Part shown: one piece after another, positions 27,552-35,813 of the stretch | Numbering within the stretch: the stretch's first letter is position 1 | How the letters are laid out: each line of letters begins with the position of its first letter | Assembly (NCBI RefSeq): GCF_028890115.1 | Contig: NZ_JARCJD010000004.1 | Coordinates: 164,869-228,868 of the forward strand | Origin: Phaeobacter sp. QD34_24 | Lineage (GTDB): Bacteria > Pseudomonadota > Alphaproteobacteria > Rhodobacterales > Rhodobacteraceae | Reading direction: 5' to 3' | Length of the DNA: 64,000 nucleotides | Notes under the pieces: model-generated | Databases searched by the model: none | Told to the model about the DNA's origin: nothing | What the model saw: the letters and a program-made list of their open reading frames with translations, nothing else | Made by a program: the position numbers and the translations under genes

Positions 27552-28885
27552 GGGGCGGACCGGATCGCGACCTGCTGCGGCAGGCAGAGGTCGAGGCCGA
27601 ACGGGTGGTCTCGCTGCTGCGGATCGGGGTCTCGCTGGGGCTGTTCGTCATTTTCTTTGCCACGGTCTGGGAGAACGTCGAGACGGTCGAGGACTATCTG
27701 CGTCGGCAGTGGCTTTTTGCGCTGGCGACGATGTTTTCCTACCTGGCGCTAGGGGTGTTTACCTTGTGGCGTGCCCGTCGGGGAATGTTTCGCAGCTGGA
27801 TGATCTGGACCGGCGTAACGCTGGACTGTGCTTTCCTGTTGGCCAACGCCTGGGTGGGGCTTGAGAATACATCGCTTCCCGGAGGGGTGACCTTCCTGCT
27901 GCCGCCGATCTGGCTGGTGCCGGTGGTGCTGGCTTTTGCGGTCCTGCGCTTCAACCCCTACCTGCAGGCCTATACGGTTGTCCTGATCGTGGCGGGCCTG
28001 TCGCTGATGATCCTGTGGCAGCCCGAACAGGTGCCGGTCCAGGCGGCGGAACGGGCGCTGTTTCTCCTGTCGCTGCCGCCCAATGTCATTCGCATTTCCA
28101 TGATTGCTCTGGCCGGTGTCGTTCTGGTCGTCGCCGCCTACCGGATGCGGGTCCTGCTGCATCGCTCGATCACCGAGGCGCAGGCGCGTACCAATCTGAC
28201 CCGCTACCTGCCCGCGCAGCTGGCCGGGCGCCTGGCGGATGGCGGGCTGGAAGAGCTGCGCCAGGGGCAACGGCAGCAGGTGGCGGTTCTGTTTATCGAT
28301 ATCTGCGGTTTCACCCGCTGGTCCGAGGGGCGCGATCCGCAAGAGGTCAGCGCCCTGATCACCGAGTTTCGCCGCAGGGTGCAACGGGCGGCGGCGCGCA
28401 GCAATGGGCTGATCGACAAATACATCGGCGATGCGGCCATGCTCCTGTTCGAAGGGCAGGATGGCGCCAATCGCGTCCTTGGCTGTGCCGTGGCCCTGGA
28501 GGCGGAACTGGCGGAGTGGTCAGACCTGCGCCGCAAAGCCGGAGAGATGCCGGTCACCGCCGGGATCGGCCTGCATTGGGGCGAGGTCTTTTCCGGTGTG
28601 GTGGGCAATGCCGAGCGGCTGGAATACAGCGTCTTTGGCGACACGGTGAATATCGCCGCCCGGCTGGAGCAGCTGACGCGCAGTGCCAATGTGCCTATCA
28701 TCGCTTCGGAAGCCGTGTTCCAGGCCGCCGGAACAGAGCCCGCGCGCGAAGGATGGTCTGCCCTGCCACCGGTGCATTTGCGCGGGCGCAGCAATGGCCT
28801 TGCGATCTTCGCACGGGGGCAGATGCAGCCGGACGCGCCGGATATTGCCTCAGATCAAAGACCCGGAGCCCCGGCTGCTGTCTGA
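27548..28885 (+). CDS. Membrane-bound class III adenylate cyclase
   Basis: 445 residues. Five or six membrane helices lie between about 20 and 205. After a short linker comes the CHD cyclase domain (about 235-420). Metal-binding aspartates are Asp251 in FIDICGFTR and Asp295 in KYIGDAAM. The lysine before GD and the Asp in VFGDTVNIAARLE are the adenine-specifying residues, and the transition-state N and R are present. It should therefore make cAMP from ATP. The input signal to the membrane domain is unknown. Its ATG overlaps the rmuC stop by four bases. Confidence 0.93.
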   Translation: MRGGPDRDLLRQAEVEAERVVSLLRIGVSLGLFVIFFATVWENVETVEDYLRRQWLFALATMFSYLALGVFTLWRARRGMFRSWMIWTGVTLDCAFLLANAWVGLENTSLPGGVTFLLPPIWLVPVVLAFAVLRFNPYLQAYTVVLIVAGLSLMILWQPEQVPVQAAERALFLLSLPPNVIRISMIALAGVVLVVAAYRMRVLLHRSITEAQARTNLTRYLPAQLAGRLADGGLEELRQGQRQQVAVLFIDICGFTRWSEGRDPQEVSALITEFRRRVQRAAARSNGLIDKYIGDAAMLLFEGQDGANRVLGCAVALEAELAEWSDLRRKAGEMPVTAGIGLHWGEVFSGVVGNAERLEYSVFGDTVNIAARLEQLTRSANVPIIASEAVFQAAGTEPAREGWSALPPVHLRGRSNGLAIFARGQMQPDAPDIASDQRPGAPAAV

Positions 28886-28922
28886 TGGGCGTGACAGACG
28901 CGAACAGCAGGAGAGATGACAG

Positions 28923-29246
28923 ATGTTGGAGATGTCCCCCAGAAAGGTTGCCCAAGTTGCCATGATGGCCCGGGAATTGGAGCGGGCCGAGGGTGAGCTG
29001 CGGGCCTTCATCGAGCGGATGGGCGTCGAGGAACAGGCCGAGCTGACGGCGATCATGTGGATCGGACGCGGCAGTTTCGAGGCCGAGGAGCTGGCCGAGG
29101 CGATTGCCACCGCGCGCAGCGAAGCCACCACTCCGACGGCCGACTACCTGATCGGAACGCCCCATCTGGCCGATAATATCGAGGCGGGGCTGGAGGCCCT
29201 TGGCATTGATGTCGGCGATGTCGAGGAAGATGTGATCGGTCGCTGA
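28923..29246 (+). CDS. DUF3775 domain-containing protein
   Basis: 107 residues, acidic and helical, beginning MLEMSPRKVAQVAMMARELE, with the conserved LTAIMWIGRGSFEAEEL and TADYLIGTPHLADNIEAGLEALG blocks of DUF3775. Soluble, function unknown. A GGAGAGATGACAG sequence precedes the start. It is the last gene of the mutL-rmuC-cyclase run and is followed by a strong terminator. Confidence 0.88.
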   Translation: MLEMSPRKVAQVAMMARELERAEGELRAFIERMGVEEQAELTAIMWIGRGSFEAEELAEAIATARSEATTPTADYLIGTPHLADNIEAGLEALGIDVGDVEEDVIGR

Positions 29247-29265
29247 CCCGGCCTGCCCCGACATG

Positions 29266-29297
29266 AAAAGACCCGCTTGCGCGGGTCTTTTGGTGTT
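29266..29297. terminator. Strong bidirectional terminator
   Basis: AAAAGACCCGC (29266-29276), loop TTGC, GCGGGTCTTTT (29281-29291): an 11-bp perfect stem with A-run and T-run flanks, between converging operons. Confidence 0.92.
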
Positions 29298-29311
29298 TTG
29301 GACTATTTCGA

Positions 29312-30454
29312 TCAGGCTGTGTGATCGATCACTTCCAGATGCTGGGCCAGGGCGCCGATCTTGCCCATCCAATCTTCGATCAGCTTGGGATCGCTGGGGG
29401 CGGCGTGAACGCCTGCGGGGATCTGACGGTTCATCACCGCCTCGATGGCAAAGCTGACCGGGTAGGAGACGAGCCGCGCCATGGCGGTGCCGCGCGCGTC
29501 ACCCCAGGCGTCCATCACGTAGGTCTTGTGCCAGACGGTCTCGCCATCCTTTTCCGCCTTCAGGCTAACGCAGAGGACAACCCGATCCGGCTCGCCCTCG
29601 TCATAGGCGTTTTCATCCCAGAACTGGTCGGACATCTCTTTCAGGCGGGCATCGCCTGCTGCGCCTTCCAGGGTCTCGACTTCCTTGAAGACATCGGCCC
29701 AGGCCTCGGACCAGCCATTGAGACGCAGGGTGCCGCGGACGAATTCCTTCACCGGCCAGGCCTCTTCGAACTCATACTGCGCCATGAAGGGCAGCGAGTC
29801 ACGGTTGGGGTAGACCTCGAAGCTTTCGGGGGTGGGCAGGGGGGCCGCATAGCTGCTGATGGCATCCCAGGGGCGATCGACGCGCAGCTCCGAATAATCC
29901 CGCACCGAGCGCGACGGCGAGCGCAGCGCCTTCAGCACGCCCAGGGGCGACCAGCTGAACTTGTAGCGGAAGGGGTTCGCCGTTTTGGGAATGCCACCGC
30001 AGTAGGAGATGAAGCTGATGTGGTTATCCGCGTCATAGGCGGCGGAGGCCTTGTAGTCGTGCACCAGCGCATGGGCCATCAGGTGGTCGATGCCGGGATC
30101 AAGGCCGACCTCGTTCACCAGGGCCACACCCGCCTCGCGGGCCTTGTCATCCAGCGCCCGCATTTCCGGCGCGATGTAGGAGGAGGAGACGAAATGCGCC
30201 CCCTTGGAGATCGCCAGCTCCGCCAGCTCCACATGCCAGTCGCCGGGCAGCATGGAGACGACCACATCCGCCGGGCTCAGCATCTGGGCGAGGTTCGCGA
30301 TGGAGAAGGCGTGGATGTTGGTGGTGAGATCGCCCACCGCCTCGCGCGCCTTGTCGGGGGTGCGGTTCCACACCGCAACGTCATGGCCCGCCTCCAGAAG
30401 GCGGCGCAGGCCGGGGATGGCCGACAGGCCGGTTCCGCACCAGTGAATGGTCAT
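29312..30454 (-). CDS. Saccharopine dehydrogenase/reductase-family protein (lysine metabolism)
   Basis: 380 residues, soluble. The N-terminal Rossmann region begins TIHWCGTGLSAIPGLRRLLEAGHDV, followed by VVVSMLPGDWH and the family block NEVGLDPGIDHLMAHAL. The C-terminal catalytic region contains SYCGGIPKTANPFRYKFSWSP. These are landmarks of the glutamate-forming saccharopine dehydrogenase family (LYS9 type). With the neighbouring LYS1-type enzyme it could interconvert lysine and aminoadipate semialdehyde via saccharopine. The ATG at 30454 has an AGGGAG site eight bases ahead; a GTG at 30463 would be too close to it. Last gene of its operon. Confidence 0.9.
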   Translation of the reverse strand: MTIHWCGTGLSAIPGLRRLLEAGHDVAVWNRTPDKAREAVGDLTTNIHAFSIANLAQMLSPADVVVSMLPGDWHVELAELAISKGAHFVSSSYIAPEMRALDDKAREAGVALVNEVGLDPGIDHLMAHALVHDYKASAAYDADNHISFISYCGGIPKTANPFRYKFSWSPLGVLKALRSPSRSVRDYSELRVDRPWDAISSYAAPLPTPESFEVYPNRDSLPFMAQYEFEEAWPVKEFVRGTLRLNGWSEAWADVFKEVETLEGAAGDARLKEMSDQFWDENAYDEGEPDRVVLCVSLKAEKDGETVWHKTYVMDAWGDARGTAMARLVSYPVSFAIEAVMNRQIPAGVHAAPSDPKLIEDWMGKIGALAQHLEVIDHTA

Positions 30455-30469
30455 GAGTGACACTCCCTA

Positions 30470-30718
30470 TTATTTGTATTTCAGTTTCGCCGCGACAATG
30501 CAGAGGACAATCAGCAAGGCGCAGAAGTTGGCCAGGATCAAAGGCATGTCGCCCACCATAAGCCCGTAGGTGAGCCAGAGCGATACGGTGAGCAGGAACA
30601 ACAGATTGGCCGCCAGCGAAAGACCCGAGGTGTCCTTCGTGCTCCAGGCGCGCCAGGCCTGGGGGATCCAGCAGATCGTGCCCAGGGCGCCAGCCAGATA
30701 TCCGATATAAAGCTCCAT
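30470..30718 (-). CDS. SemiSWEET-family transporter
   Basis: 82 residues with three membrane helices and the PQ-loop motif WIPQAWRAW near residue 17-25. SemiSWEETs form dimers that move sugars by facilitated diffusion. The gene is wedged between two saccharopine enzymes: it overlaps the upstream stop by one base and lies 15 bases from the downstream start. This raises the possibility of a different substrate, but that is inference from position only. Confidence 0.88.
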   Translation of the reverse strand: MELYIGYLAGALGTICWIPQAWRAWSTKDTSGLSLAANLLFLLTVSLWLTYGLMVGDMPLILANFCALLIVLCIVAAKLKYK

Positions 30719-31770
30719 CAGCCCTTCATATTCTCGTCGAAGGTGGCCTTGGCCCGACCCCAGACGCCTTTGCCCAGATCCCCGAGGGTGAGCAGCGAGG
30801 GCAACAGCTGCTCTGCATAGTCGACCGAGCTTTCGGCCGGCAGCATCGAGGGCAGGTTATCGATCGCCATCACGTCCAGCACCGGGTCTTCGGCCACGCG
30901 CAGGGCGGGGGCCTCCCAGGTGGTGGCGCGGTCATAGACCGGTACCGGGTTGTAATCGCTGTCCGGATCGCAGGCGACATCGCCGATGGCGGTCAGCTTG
31001 CGCGGCGCGGTAAGGGCCGATTGCGGCACGAAGACCGGCGTGCCGGGGCGCGCGAAGATGCAGTTGAGGAACAGGTCGTGGTCCAGGATTTCGGGGAAGG
31101 GGCCGCCATGCGCGGTTTCCGCCATGTCCCATTTGGTGACGGTGACGCCCATGGTCTCCAAGAGGTCTGCCGCACCGGTGCCGACACGGCCAAGCGCACC
31201 AATCACGATGGCATTGGGCCGCGCGTTCGCCACGTTGTAGAGCTCAGCCGCCAGATCGGCGATCAGCGCATCCTTGTCCTTGTAGACACCCACGGGGCCG
31301 CAGATCTCGCCGCGCTGCTGGGCGGCCCAGCATTTCAGAATCACCGCCGCACCCGCATAGCCGGCCCAATACCCAAAGGCGGCAACCCGGCGGCCGTTCT
31401 CCTCGACCAGGTATTCCAGATCATAGAGCGTGCCGCCCCCCTGGCGGAAGCGTTCAAGCAGGGCCTTGCCGGAATGCTGACCCTTGAAGGCATGGCCGAA
31501 CATGATGTGGCGATGGGGCAGGGGGGTGCCATCCTCGGGCAGTTCCTTCAGGCCAAAGATGATCGCGTCCTTGGGCGCATCGGGCCAGCTGTTTTCCGGT
31601 GCGATCTCGCAGCCTGCGTCCTGATAGCCCTGCAGGGGCAGAGCGCGGACCGAGCTTTCCTCGACCGTGACCTTGATCCCGGCCTCGATCAGCGCCTTTG
31701 CGCCCTCGGCGGTCAGTCCTACCCGTTCCTCGTTCGGGCGCTGCTCGGCCCGTACCCAGAGATGAGTCAT
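30718..31770 (-). CDS. Saccharopine dehydrogenase (NAD+, L-lysine-forming type)
   Basis: 350 residues, beginning MTHLWVRAEQRPNEERVGLT, the alanine-dehydrogenase-like N-terminal domain with the RxNE substrate segment. The motif FGHAFKGQHSGKALL and the NAD-fold IVIGALGRVGTGAADLL (about 194-210) match LYS1-type enzymes. The reaction joins or splits lysine plus 2-oxoglutarate and saccharopine. The direction in this organism is not shown by sequence, but a LYS9-type partner in the same operon suggests lysine catabolism, since dapB provides biosynthesis. Confidence 0.93.
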   Translation of the reverse strand: MTHLWVRAEQRPNEERVGLTAEGAKALIEAGIKVTVEESSVRALPLQGYQDAGCEIAPENSWPDAPKDAIIFGLKELPEDGTPLPHRHIMFGHAFKGQHSGKALLERFRQGGGTLYDLEYLVEENGRRVAAFGYWAGYAGAAVILKCWAAQQRGEICGPVGVYKDKDALIADLAAELYNVANARPNAIVIGALGRVGTGAADLLETMGVTVTKWDMAETAHGGPFPEILDHDLFLNCIFARPGTPVFVPQSALTAPRKLTAIGDVACDPDSDYNPVPVYDRATTWEAPALRVAEDPVLDVMAIDNLPSMLPAESSVDYAEQLLPSLLTLGDLGKGVWGRAKATFDENMKG

Positions 31771-31796
31771 CGCTCTTACTTTCCTCTACGCGTCTG

Positions 31797-32411
31797 TCAA
31801 AGCATGGATTTGGCGCGCACGGCCTGAACCGAGGCACGCTGTTCCATCATCGTCATGAAGTTCTGGATCTTGGGGAAATCGGCAAGGGATACCCCGTCTC
31901 CTTCAAGCCAGTTGCAGACCACGAAAAGATAGCAGTCCGCAAGGGAGATTTGCTCTCCCAGTACAAATGGCCCTTTCAGCCCGTTTTCGCTGATATAGGC
32001 GGCCGAGGCGGCCATGGTCTGCGGTACCTTGGCGGCCATGTCCTCAAACGAGGACTGCTGATCGGCCCAGCGGCTGCCGCGCATCTTGTGGGCGTGGTTC
32101 ACATGCATGGTGGAGGCAAGGTAGTACATCACCTCGCGCATGCGGGCCTGTTGCAGCGGATCCTGGGGGCGCAGCCCTGCTGCGGGCGCCAGATCGGCGA
32201 TATAGTCCAGCAGAGCGCCGGTTTCGGTCAGGATGCCGCCCTCGACCACCAGCGCGGGCACACGGCCCTTGGGGTTGATCTGATGGTAGGCGGGCTTGGT
32301 CTGCTCGGCGCTGGCGAAATCCACCTTCACCGGTTCATAGGCAAGGCCCGCTTCCTCTAGGGCGATGGCAACGGCAATCGAGATCGTGCCCGGGGCGTAG
32401 AAAAGCTGCAT
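31797..32411 (-). CDS. Glutathione S-transferase family protein
   Basis: 204 residues. The N-terminal thioredoxin-like domain has MQLFYAPGTISIAVAIALEE, the cis-Pro segment NPKGRVPALV and the glutathione-binding LTETGALLDYIAD. The C-terminal helical domain has the buried Asp motif ISLADCYLFVVCNWL. The ATG at 32411 follows AGAGGAT; a TTG two codons upstream is ignored. It lies 26 bases after the histidine phosphatase gene and 26 bases before the saccharopine dehydrogenase gene. Substrate unknown. Confidence 0.92.
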   Translation of the reverse strand: MQLFYAPGTISIAVAIALEEAGLAYEPVKVDFASAEQTKPAYHQINPKGRVPALVVEGGILTETGALLDYIADLAPAAGLRPQDPLQQARMREVMYYLASTMHVNHAHKMRGSRWADQQSSFEDMAAKVPQTMAASAAYISENGLKGPFVLGEQISLADCYLFVVCNWLEGDGVSLADFPKIQNFMTMMEQRASVQAVRAKSML

Positions 32412-32436
32412 GTTCAATCCTCTTGTCCTGAAAGGG

Positions 32437-33090
32437 TCAAAGATGGGTCTGTGCGAAATGGCGGTCCGGTGTTTCCAGGTGCGGCACCGCGTTGAACAGC
32501 ACCGGCGACCAGTGCCCCCCGATCGGGAACAGACGGTGCATCGAGGTGTTCATGATGGCAAGCGCCATACGGGCCATGCCACCGATATCCAGCGCCATCG
32601 CCTGGCGCATCGCCATGGAGATCAGCCCGCCCGAGGTCACCACCAGCGCAGGACCATCCCCAGCCGCGATGTCACGCAGGGCGGCTTCGGTGCGGGTCTC
32701 GAAGTCGCTCCAGCTTTCGGGGGCATCGTCGATCCTGCCCTCGGCCCAGGCGGTGAGAACTTGCGGCAGATGCGCGATGAAACCTTCGCGCTCCTGCGGG
32801 ATTGAAAGCCCGTGCTGCGCCTCCATCGCCTGCGCCAGCGTGAAATACTCCATCTCGTTGAGGCGGGGATCCTGCACCACCTCTTCGGTGTAGCCCATCC
32901 CGGCGGCGGTCTCGATGTGGCGGGTCAGGGTGCCGCAGTAGATGCGCGGGTGGCTGGCGCCGCTGGCGCGCAGGTGTTCCCCCAGCCAGGCGGCCTGCTG
33001 AAGCCCCAGCTCGCTCAGCCGGTCGTAATTATGTTCGTCGCGCGCCTCGGTGTTGGCCTGCCCGTGGCGGATCAGCGTGATGTGAGACAT
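32437..33090 (-). CDS. Histidine phosphatase (phosphoglycerate mutase-like) family protein
   Basis: 217 residues. The catalytic RHG motif is at residues 8-10 (LIRHGQANTEA). The second conserved arginine is in the CGTLTRHIETA segment, the proton donor is probably in LNEMEYF, and the final helix has VVTSGGLIS in place of the usual VSHGG, so the second catalytic His is replaced by Ser. That substitution may weaken or alter activity. First gene of the five-gene minus-strand operon ending with the saccharopine reductase-family gene. Confidence 0.88.
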   Translation of the reverse strand: MSHITLIRHGQANTEARDEHNYDRLSELGLQQAAWLGEHLRASGASHPRIYCGTLTRHIETAAGMGYTEEVVQDPRLNEMEYFTLAQAMEAQHGLSIPQEREGFIAHLPQVLTAWAEGRIDDAPESWSDFETRTEAALRDIAAGDGPALVVTSGGLISMAMRQAMALDIGGMARMALAIMNTSMHRLFPIGGHWSPVLFNAVPHLETPDRHFAQTHL

Positions 33091-33223
33091 CTGGTCCGTT
33101 CCTGTGTTCTGTGATCTGACTCTTAGGGGAGCGGCTCAGGACATGGAAGGAAGGTTTCGCTTACGGTGTGTTTTGTGAACGTCTAGGCTTTGGCGCAGAG
33201 GAAAAAACGACCCCGAGCGCACG

Positions 33224-33248
33224 TTAATAAAGGTTAATGGATTGTTAA
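33224..33248. promoter_or_regulatory. TTAA-N6-TTAA-N7-TTAA array, CtrA-type site candidate
   Basis: Three GTTAAT hexamers start at 33223, 33233 and 33244. The last two give TTAA-N7-TTAA, the consensus of the cell-cycle regulator CtrA. They lie in the AT-rich divergent region between the histidine phosphatase operon and the carbamoylase-family gene. Confidence 0.45.
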
Positions 33249-33250
33249 TG

Positions 33251-33269
33251 TATTTCAAATCGTGAAATA
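33251..33269. promoter_or_regulatory. Operator-like palindrome TATTTCA-N5-TGAAATA
   Basis: Perfect 7-base arms (33251-33257, 33263-33269) around a 5-base spacer, 54 bases upstream of the hydrolase start. It directly follows the TTAA array. The regulator is not identified. Confidence 0.45.
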
Positions 33270-33322
33270 TGTACCCGAGGCGCGCCAGAATGGAGACGCC
33301 GGAAAATACAGGAGAAACCGGG

Positions 33323-34516
33323 ATGACGATCAATCCTCAGCGGTTCTTGGCGGATCTCCACACGCTGCGGTCTTTCGGGGCATCGGGTGTGGGCAAAGGG
33401 GTTGTACGTCCAGCATATTCGGCAGTTGAAATTGCCTCCCGTCGCTGGCTGGCCAGCCGCATGCAGGAGGCAGGGCTGGAGGTGCGCTTTGATGCGCTGG
33501 GCAACCTTTTTGGACTGGCCGGGGAAAGGTCGCTGCTGGTCGGCTCGCATAGTGACAGCCAGCCCGAAGGCGGGTGGCTGGATGGGGCGCTGGGCGTGAT
33601 TGCCGGGCTGGAAATCGCCCGCGCCAGCAAGGAAGCCGGTGGTCCGCCGGTTTCGGTTGTCAGCTTCCAGGATGAAGAGGGTCGCTTCGGAGTGCTAACC
33701 GGCTCGGATGTCTGGACCGGGCGGATGGCCCTGGCCGATGCCGACCGGCTGACCGACACCGAGGGGCAGACGCTGCGCTCTGCCCGGCAGCGGATGAAAG
33801 AGGGGGGCGGGAAAAGCGTCACGACGGACCTGTTCACCGGTTTCCTGGAAATGCATATCGAACAGGGGCCGGTTCTGGACGAATCCAGTGACCGGATCGG
33901 GGTGGTCACCAATATCGTCGGCATCCGCAATGTAAAGGTCACCGTGAAGGGCCGGCAGAACCATGCGGGGACGACGCCGATGCACCTGCGCCGGGATGCT
34001 TTTCAGGCGCTTGTCGCGCTCAATGCGCGGCTGAACGAAGAGTTTTCCAAGATCGTCACCCCGGCCACGGTCTGGACCGTCGGTCATGTGGATGTGCATC
34101 CCAACGCCTCTTCCGTGGTGCCGGGAAGGGTCAGCTTTTCGCTGCAGTGGCGCGATGCCGACAAGGCACGCTTGCAGGCCATGGAAGAGATCGTGCGCCA
34201 GACCTGCACCGAGATCGCACAGGCCTGTGGTGTCGCGGTCGAGATGGAGCCTGTGATGGGGATCGATCCGGTCGCGATGGACGTGAGGGTTCAGGCGGCG
34301 CTTGAACAGGCCTCCGAGGCCTTGGCGCCGGGGCAGTGGCGGCAGATGCCCTCGGGCGCCTTGCATGATGCGGCGAATGTGGCGCCGGTCCTGCCCACGG
34401 GAATGCTCTTCGTGCCCTCCATCGGCGGCATCAGCCATGCCTTTGACGAGGATACGGATGAGGAAGACCTGGTTCTGGGGCTGGAGGTTCTCGCCCGCGC
34501 GGCGGAGGCGCTTTGA
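33323..34516 (+). CDS. M20-type zinc hydrolase of the hydantoinase/carbamoylase (allantoate amidohydrolase) family
   Basis: 397 residues. Metal-binding blocks: [19 protein letters not shown] (His, Asp), [10 protein letters not shown] (Glu pair), [12 protein letters not shown] (His) and the C-terminal [11 protein letters not shown] and GISHAFDE (His). The dimerisation/lid domain contains [17 protein letters not shown]. Members hydrolyse N-carbamoyl amino acids, allantoate or ureidoglycolate; the exact substrate is not decided by sequence. The ATG at 33323 is preceded by AGGAGA. It is divergent from the lysine operon. Confidence 0.9.
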   Translation: MTINPQRFLADLHTLRSFGASGVGKGVVRPAYSAVEIASRRWLASRMQEAGLEVRFDALGNLFGLAGERSLLVGSHSDSQPEGGWLDGALGVIAGLEIARASKEAGGPPVSVVSFQDEEGRFGVLTGSDVWTGRMALADADRLTDTEGQTLRSARQRMKEGGGKSVTTDLFTGFLEMHIEQGPVLDESSDRIGVVTNIVGIRNVKVTVKGRQNHAGTTPMHLRRDAFQALVALNARLNEEFSKIVTPATVWTVGHVDVHPNASSVVPGRVSFSLQWRDADKARLQAMEEIVRQTCTEIAQACGVAVEMEPVMGIDPVAMDVRVQAALEQASEALAPGQWRQMPSGALHDAANVAPVLPTGMLFVPSIGGISHAFDEDTDEEDLVLGLEVLARAAEAL

Positions 34517-34542
34517 CCTCTGCGATTTGAGGCCTGGCCGGT

Positions 34543-34794
34543 CTACTCGGCAGCAATCGCTGCCGGTGTGGCGCGGTCGTAGCCGCGCCGGATCATGCGG
34601 TTGCGGTGCCTGTCGGCAGCATCAGAGGCCTCGCGCAGGTTGCCGTAGATATTGATCACACATTGCCCGCCACGCCCTGCGATACCCCATTCCCGCAGGA
34701 CAGAGACCTCTGAGAACAGGTTCATGGCCAGTTCGATCCGGTAGAAGCGGGAGGGTCGTGCCGAGGTTCGGCGATAGAGTAGGCAGGTCGTCAT
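34543..34794 (-). CDS. WGR domain-containing small protein
   Basis: 83 residues. The pattern is YRIELAMNLFSEVSVLREWGIAGRGGQ, then the helix ASDAADRHRNRMIRRGY, which matches a stand-alone WGR domain (W-G-R is here W-G-I-A-G-R). In eukaryotic PARPs and some bacterial proteins WGR domains contact nucleic acids. Stand-alone versions are frequent in Rhodobacterales and rhizobia but unassigned. It converges on the hydrolase gene. Confidence 0.8.
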   Translation of the reverse strand: MTTCLLYRRTSARPSRFYRIELAMNLFSEVSVLREWGIAGRGGQCVINIYGNLREASDAADRHRNRMIRRGYDRATPAAIAAE

Positions 34795-34888
34795 GCGGTG
34801 ATTCTAATCAAGGCGATTCGGCCCGACAAGAGCGGAACGGCCAGGCAGGATCTCCCGCCCGTTACCGGGGTTTTGAAAAACCCCGCTG

Positions 34889-35037
34889 CCCGTTGGGCGT
34901 AGCGCCGCTGACGCGGCGCGGCCGCGATCAGGACCGGATCGGTATGGGATGAGGGTCCTATATGGGATGAGGGTCCTATTTGGAGGCTTGTATCGGATCA
35001 GGGTGTGCGCCGCGTCAGCGGCGCCGGGCCCAACGGG
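34889..35037. repeat. Long inverted repeat with GC-rich REP-like arms
   Basis: Arms 34889-34919 and 35007-35037 are 31 bases each and inverted, differing at only about three central positions. Both contain the CCCGTTGGGC and GCCGCTGACGCGGC elements. A separate 9-bp hairpin, CGGGGTTTT/AAAACCCCG, precedes them at 34866-34885. The region 34795-35108 has no gene. It lies between the WGR gene start and the response regulator stop. Confidence 0.8.
34943..34978. repeat. Tandem 18-bp duplication
   Basis: TATGGGATGAGGGTCCTA occurs twice head to tail (34943-34960, 34961-34978). A third, diverged partial copy (TATCGGATCAGGGT) is at 34991-35004. The repeats sit inside the spacer of the long inverted repeat. 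Confidence 0.95.
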
Positions 35038-35108
35038 AGATGCGTCTCGTAGAGGCGCAGGCGACGGGCGGGAGGGCCACCCACGCTGTGAGGCAACCCG
35101 GCCCAGTC

Positions 35109-35813
35109 TCAGCTCCAGCTGACATCCCCCAGGAAGATATAGCCGGCACCGTAGATGGTCTTGATTAACCGCGGATTCTTGGGATCTTCGCGCAGCTTGG
35201 TGCGCAGGCGTGAGACGCGCACATCCATGGCCCGGTCAAAGCTGTCGCCAGCGGCACCGCCAAGCGCCTCTTGCATCTGGGCGCGGGAAATCAGCCGCTT
35301 GGGACTGTCCAAAAACAGGCGCAGCACCTCGCCTTCGGCATGGGAGAAGGGGGTCTCGGTGCCGTCCTCGTCTTCCAGCACATAGCGGTCGAAATGGGCC
35401 GTCCAGCCGGAGAACTGTGCCGAGTTCCCGCTTTGCACCTGGCTGCGTGGGCCGCCACGCAGGCGGGCGCGGATGCGGGCGACCACTTCGGTGGGGTCAA
35501 AGGGTTTGGTGATGTAATCATCCGCGCCCAGCTCCAACCCTGTCACCCGGTCCTGCACCTGGGCGCGGCCCGAAATGATGATCACCGCGGCGCCCTGTTC
35601 CAGCGCCAGTCGGTGCACGAGGCTCAACCCGTCGGTATCGGGCAGCGACAGGTCCACCAGGCACACATCCGGTGTCACCCGTTTCAGCGAGGCTTCGAAT
35701 TCGCGGGCACGAGAGAAGCTTTGCGTGCGAAACCCCGCCTCCTCCAGTGTTTCGGTCAGGATCTGACGGATCTCCGGTTCATCGTCCAGAATTGTGACAA
35801 GAGGCGCGCTCAT
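35109..35813 (-). CDS. OmpR-family response regulator
   Basis: 234 residues. The receiver domain (about 5-118) has the acidic pair in ILDDEPE, the phosphoacceptor Asp54 in CLVDLSLPD, and the conserved Lys in YITKPFDP. The C-terminal winged helix (about 135-230) shows RLISRAQMQEAL, RAMDVRVSRLRTKL and TIYGAGYIF. It binds DNA as a transcription factor after phosphorylation. Its ATG overlaps the kinase stop by four bases, so the two form one two-component system. Confidence 0.95.
   Translation of the reverse strand: MSAPLVTILDDEPEIRQILTETLEEAGFRTQSFSRAREFEASLKRVTPDVCLVDLSLPDTDGLSLVHRLALEQGAAVIIISGRAQVQDRVTGLELGADDYITKPFDPTEVVARIRARLRGGPRSQVQSGNSAQFSGWTAHFDRYVLEDEDGTETPFSHAEGEVLRLFLDSPKRLISRAQMQEALGGAAGDSFDRAMDVRVSRLRTKLREDPKNPRLIKTIYGAGYIFLGDVSWS

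Noticed and set aside
34866..34885. CGGGGTTTT/AAAACCCCG hairpin as a terminator for the response regulator
   Set aside because: It lies about 225 bases beyond the stop, inside a repeat-rich spacer, and the loop is only two bases. Better explained as part of the repeat element.
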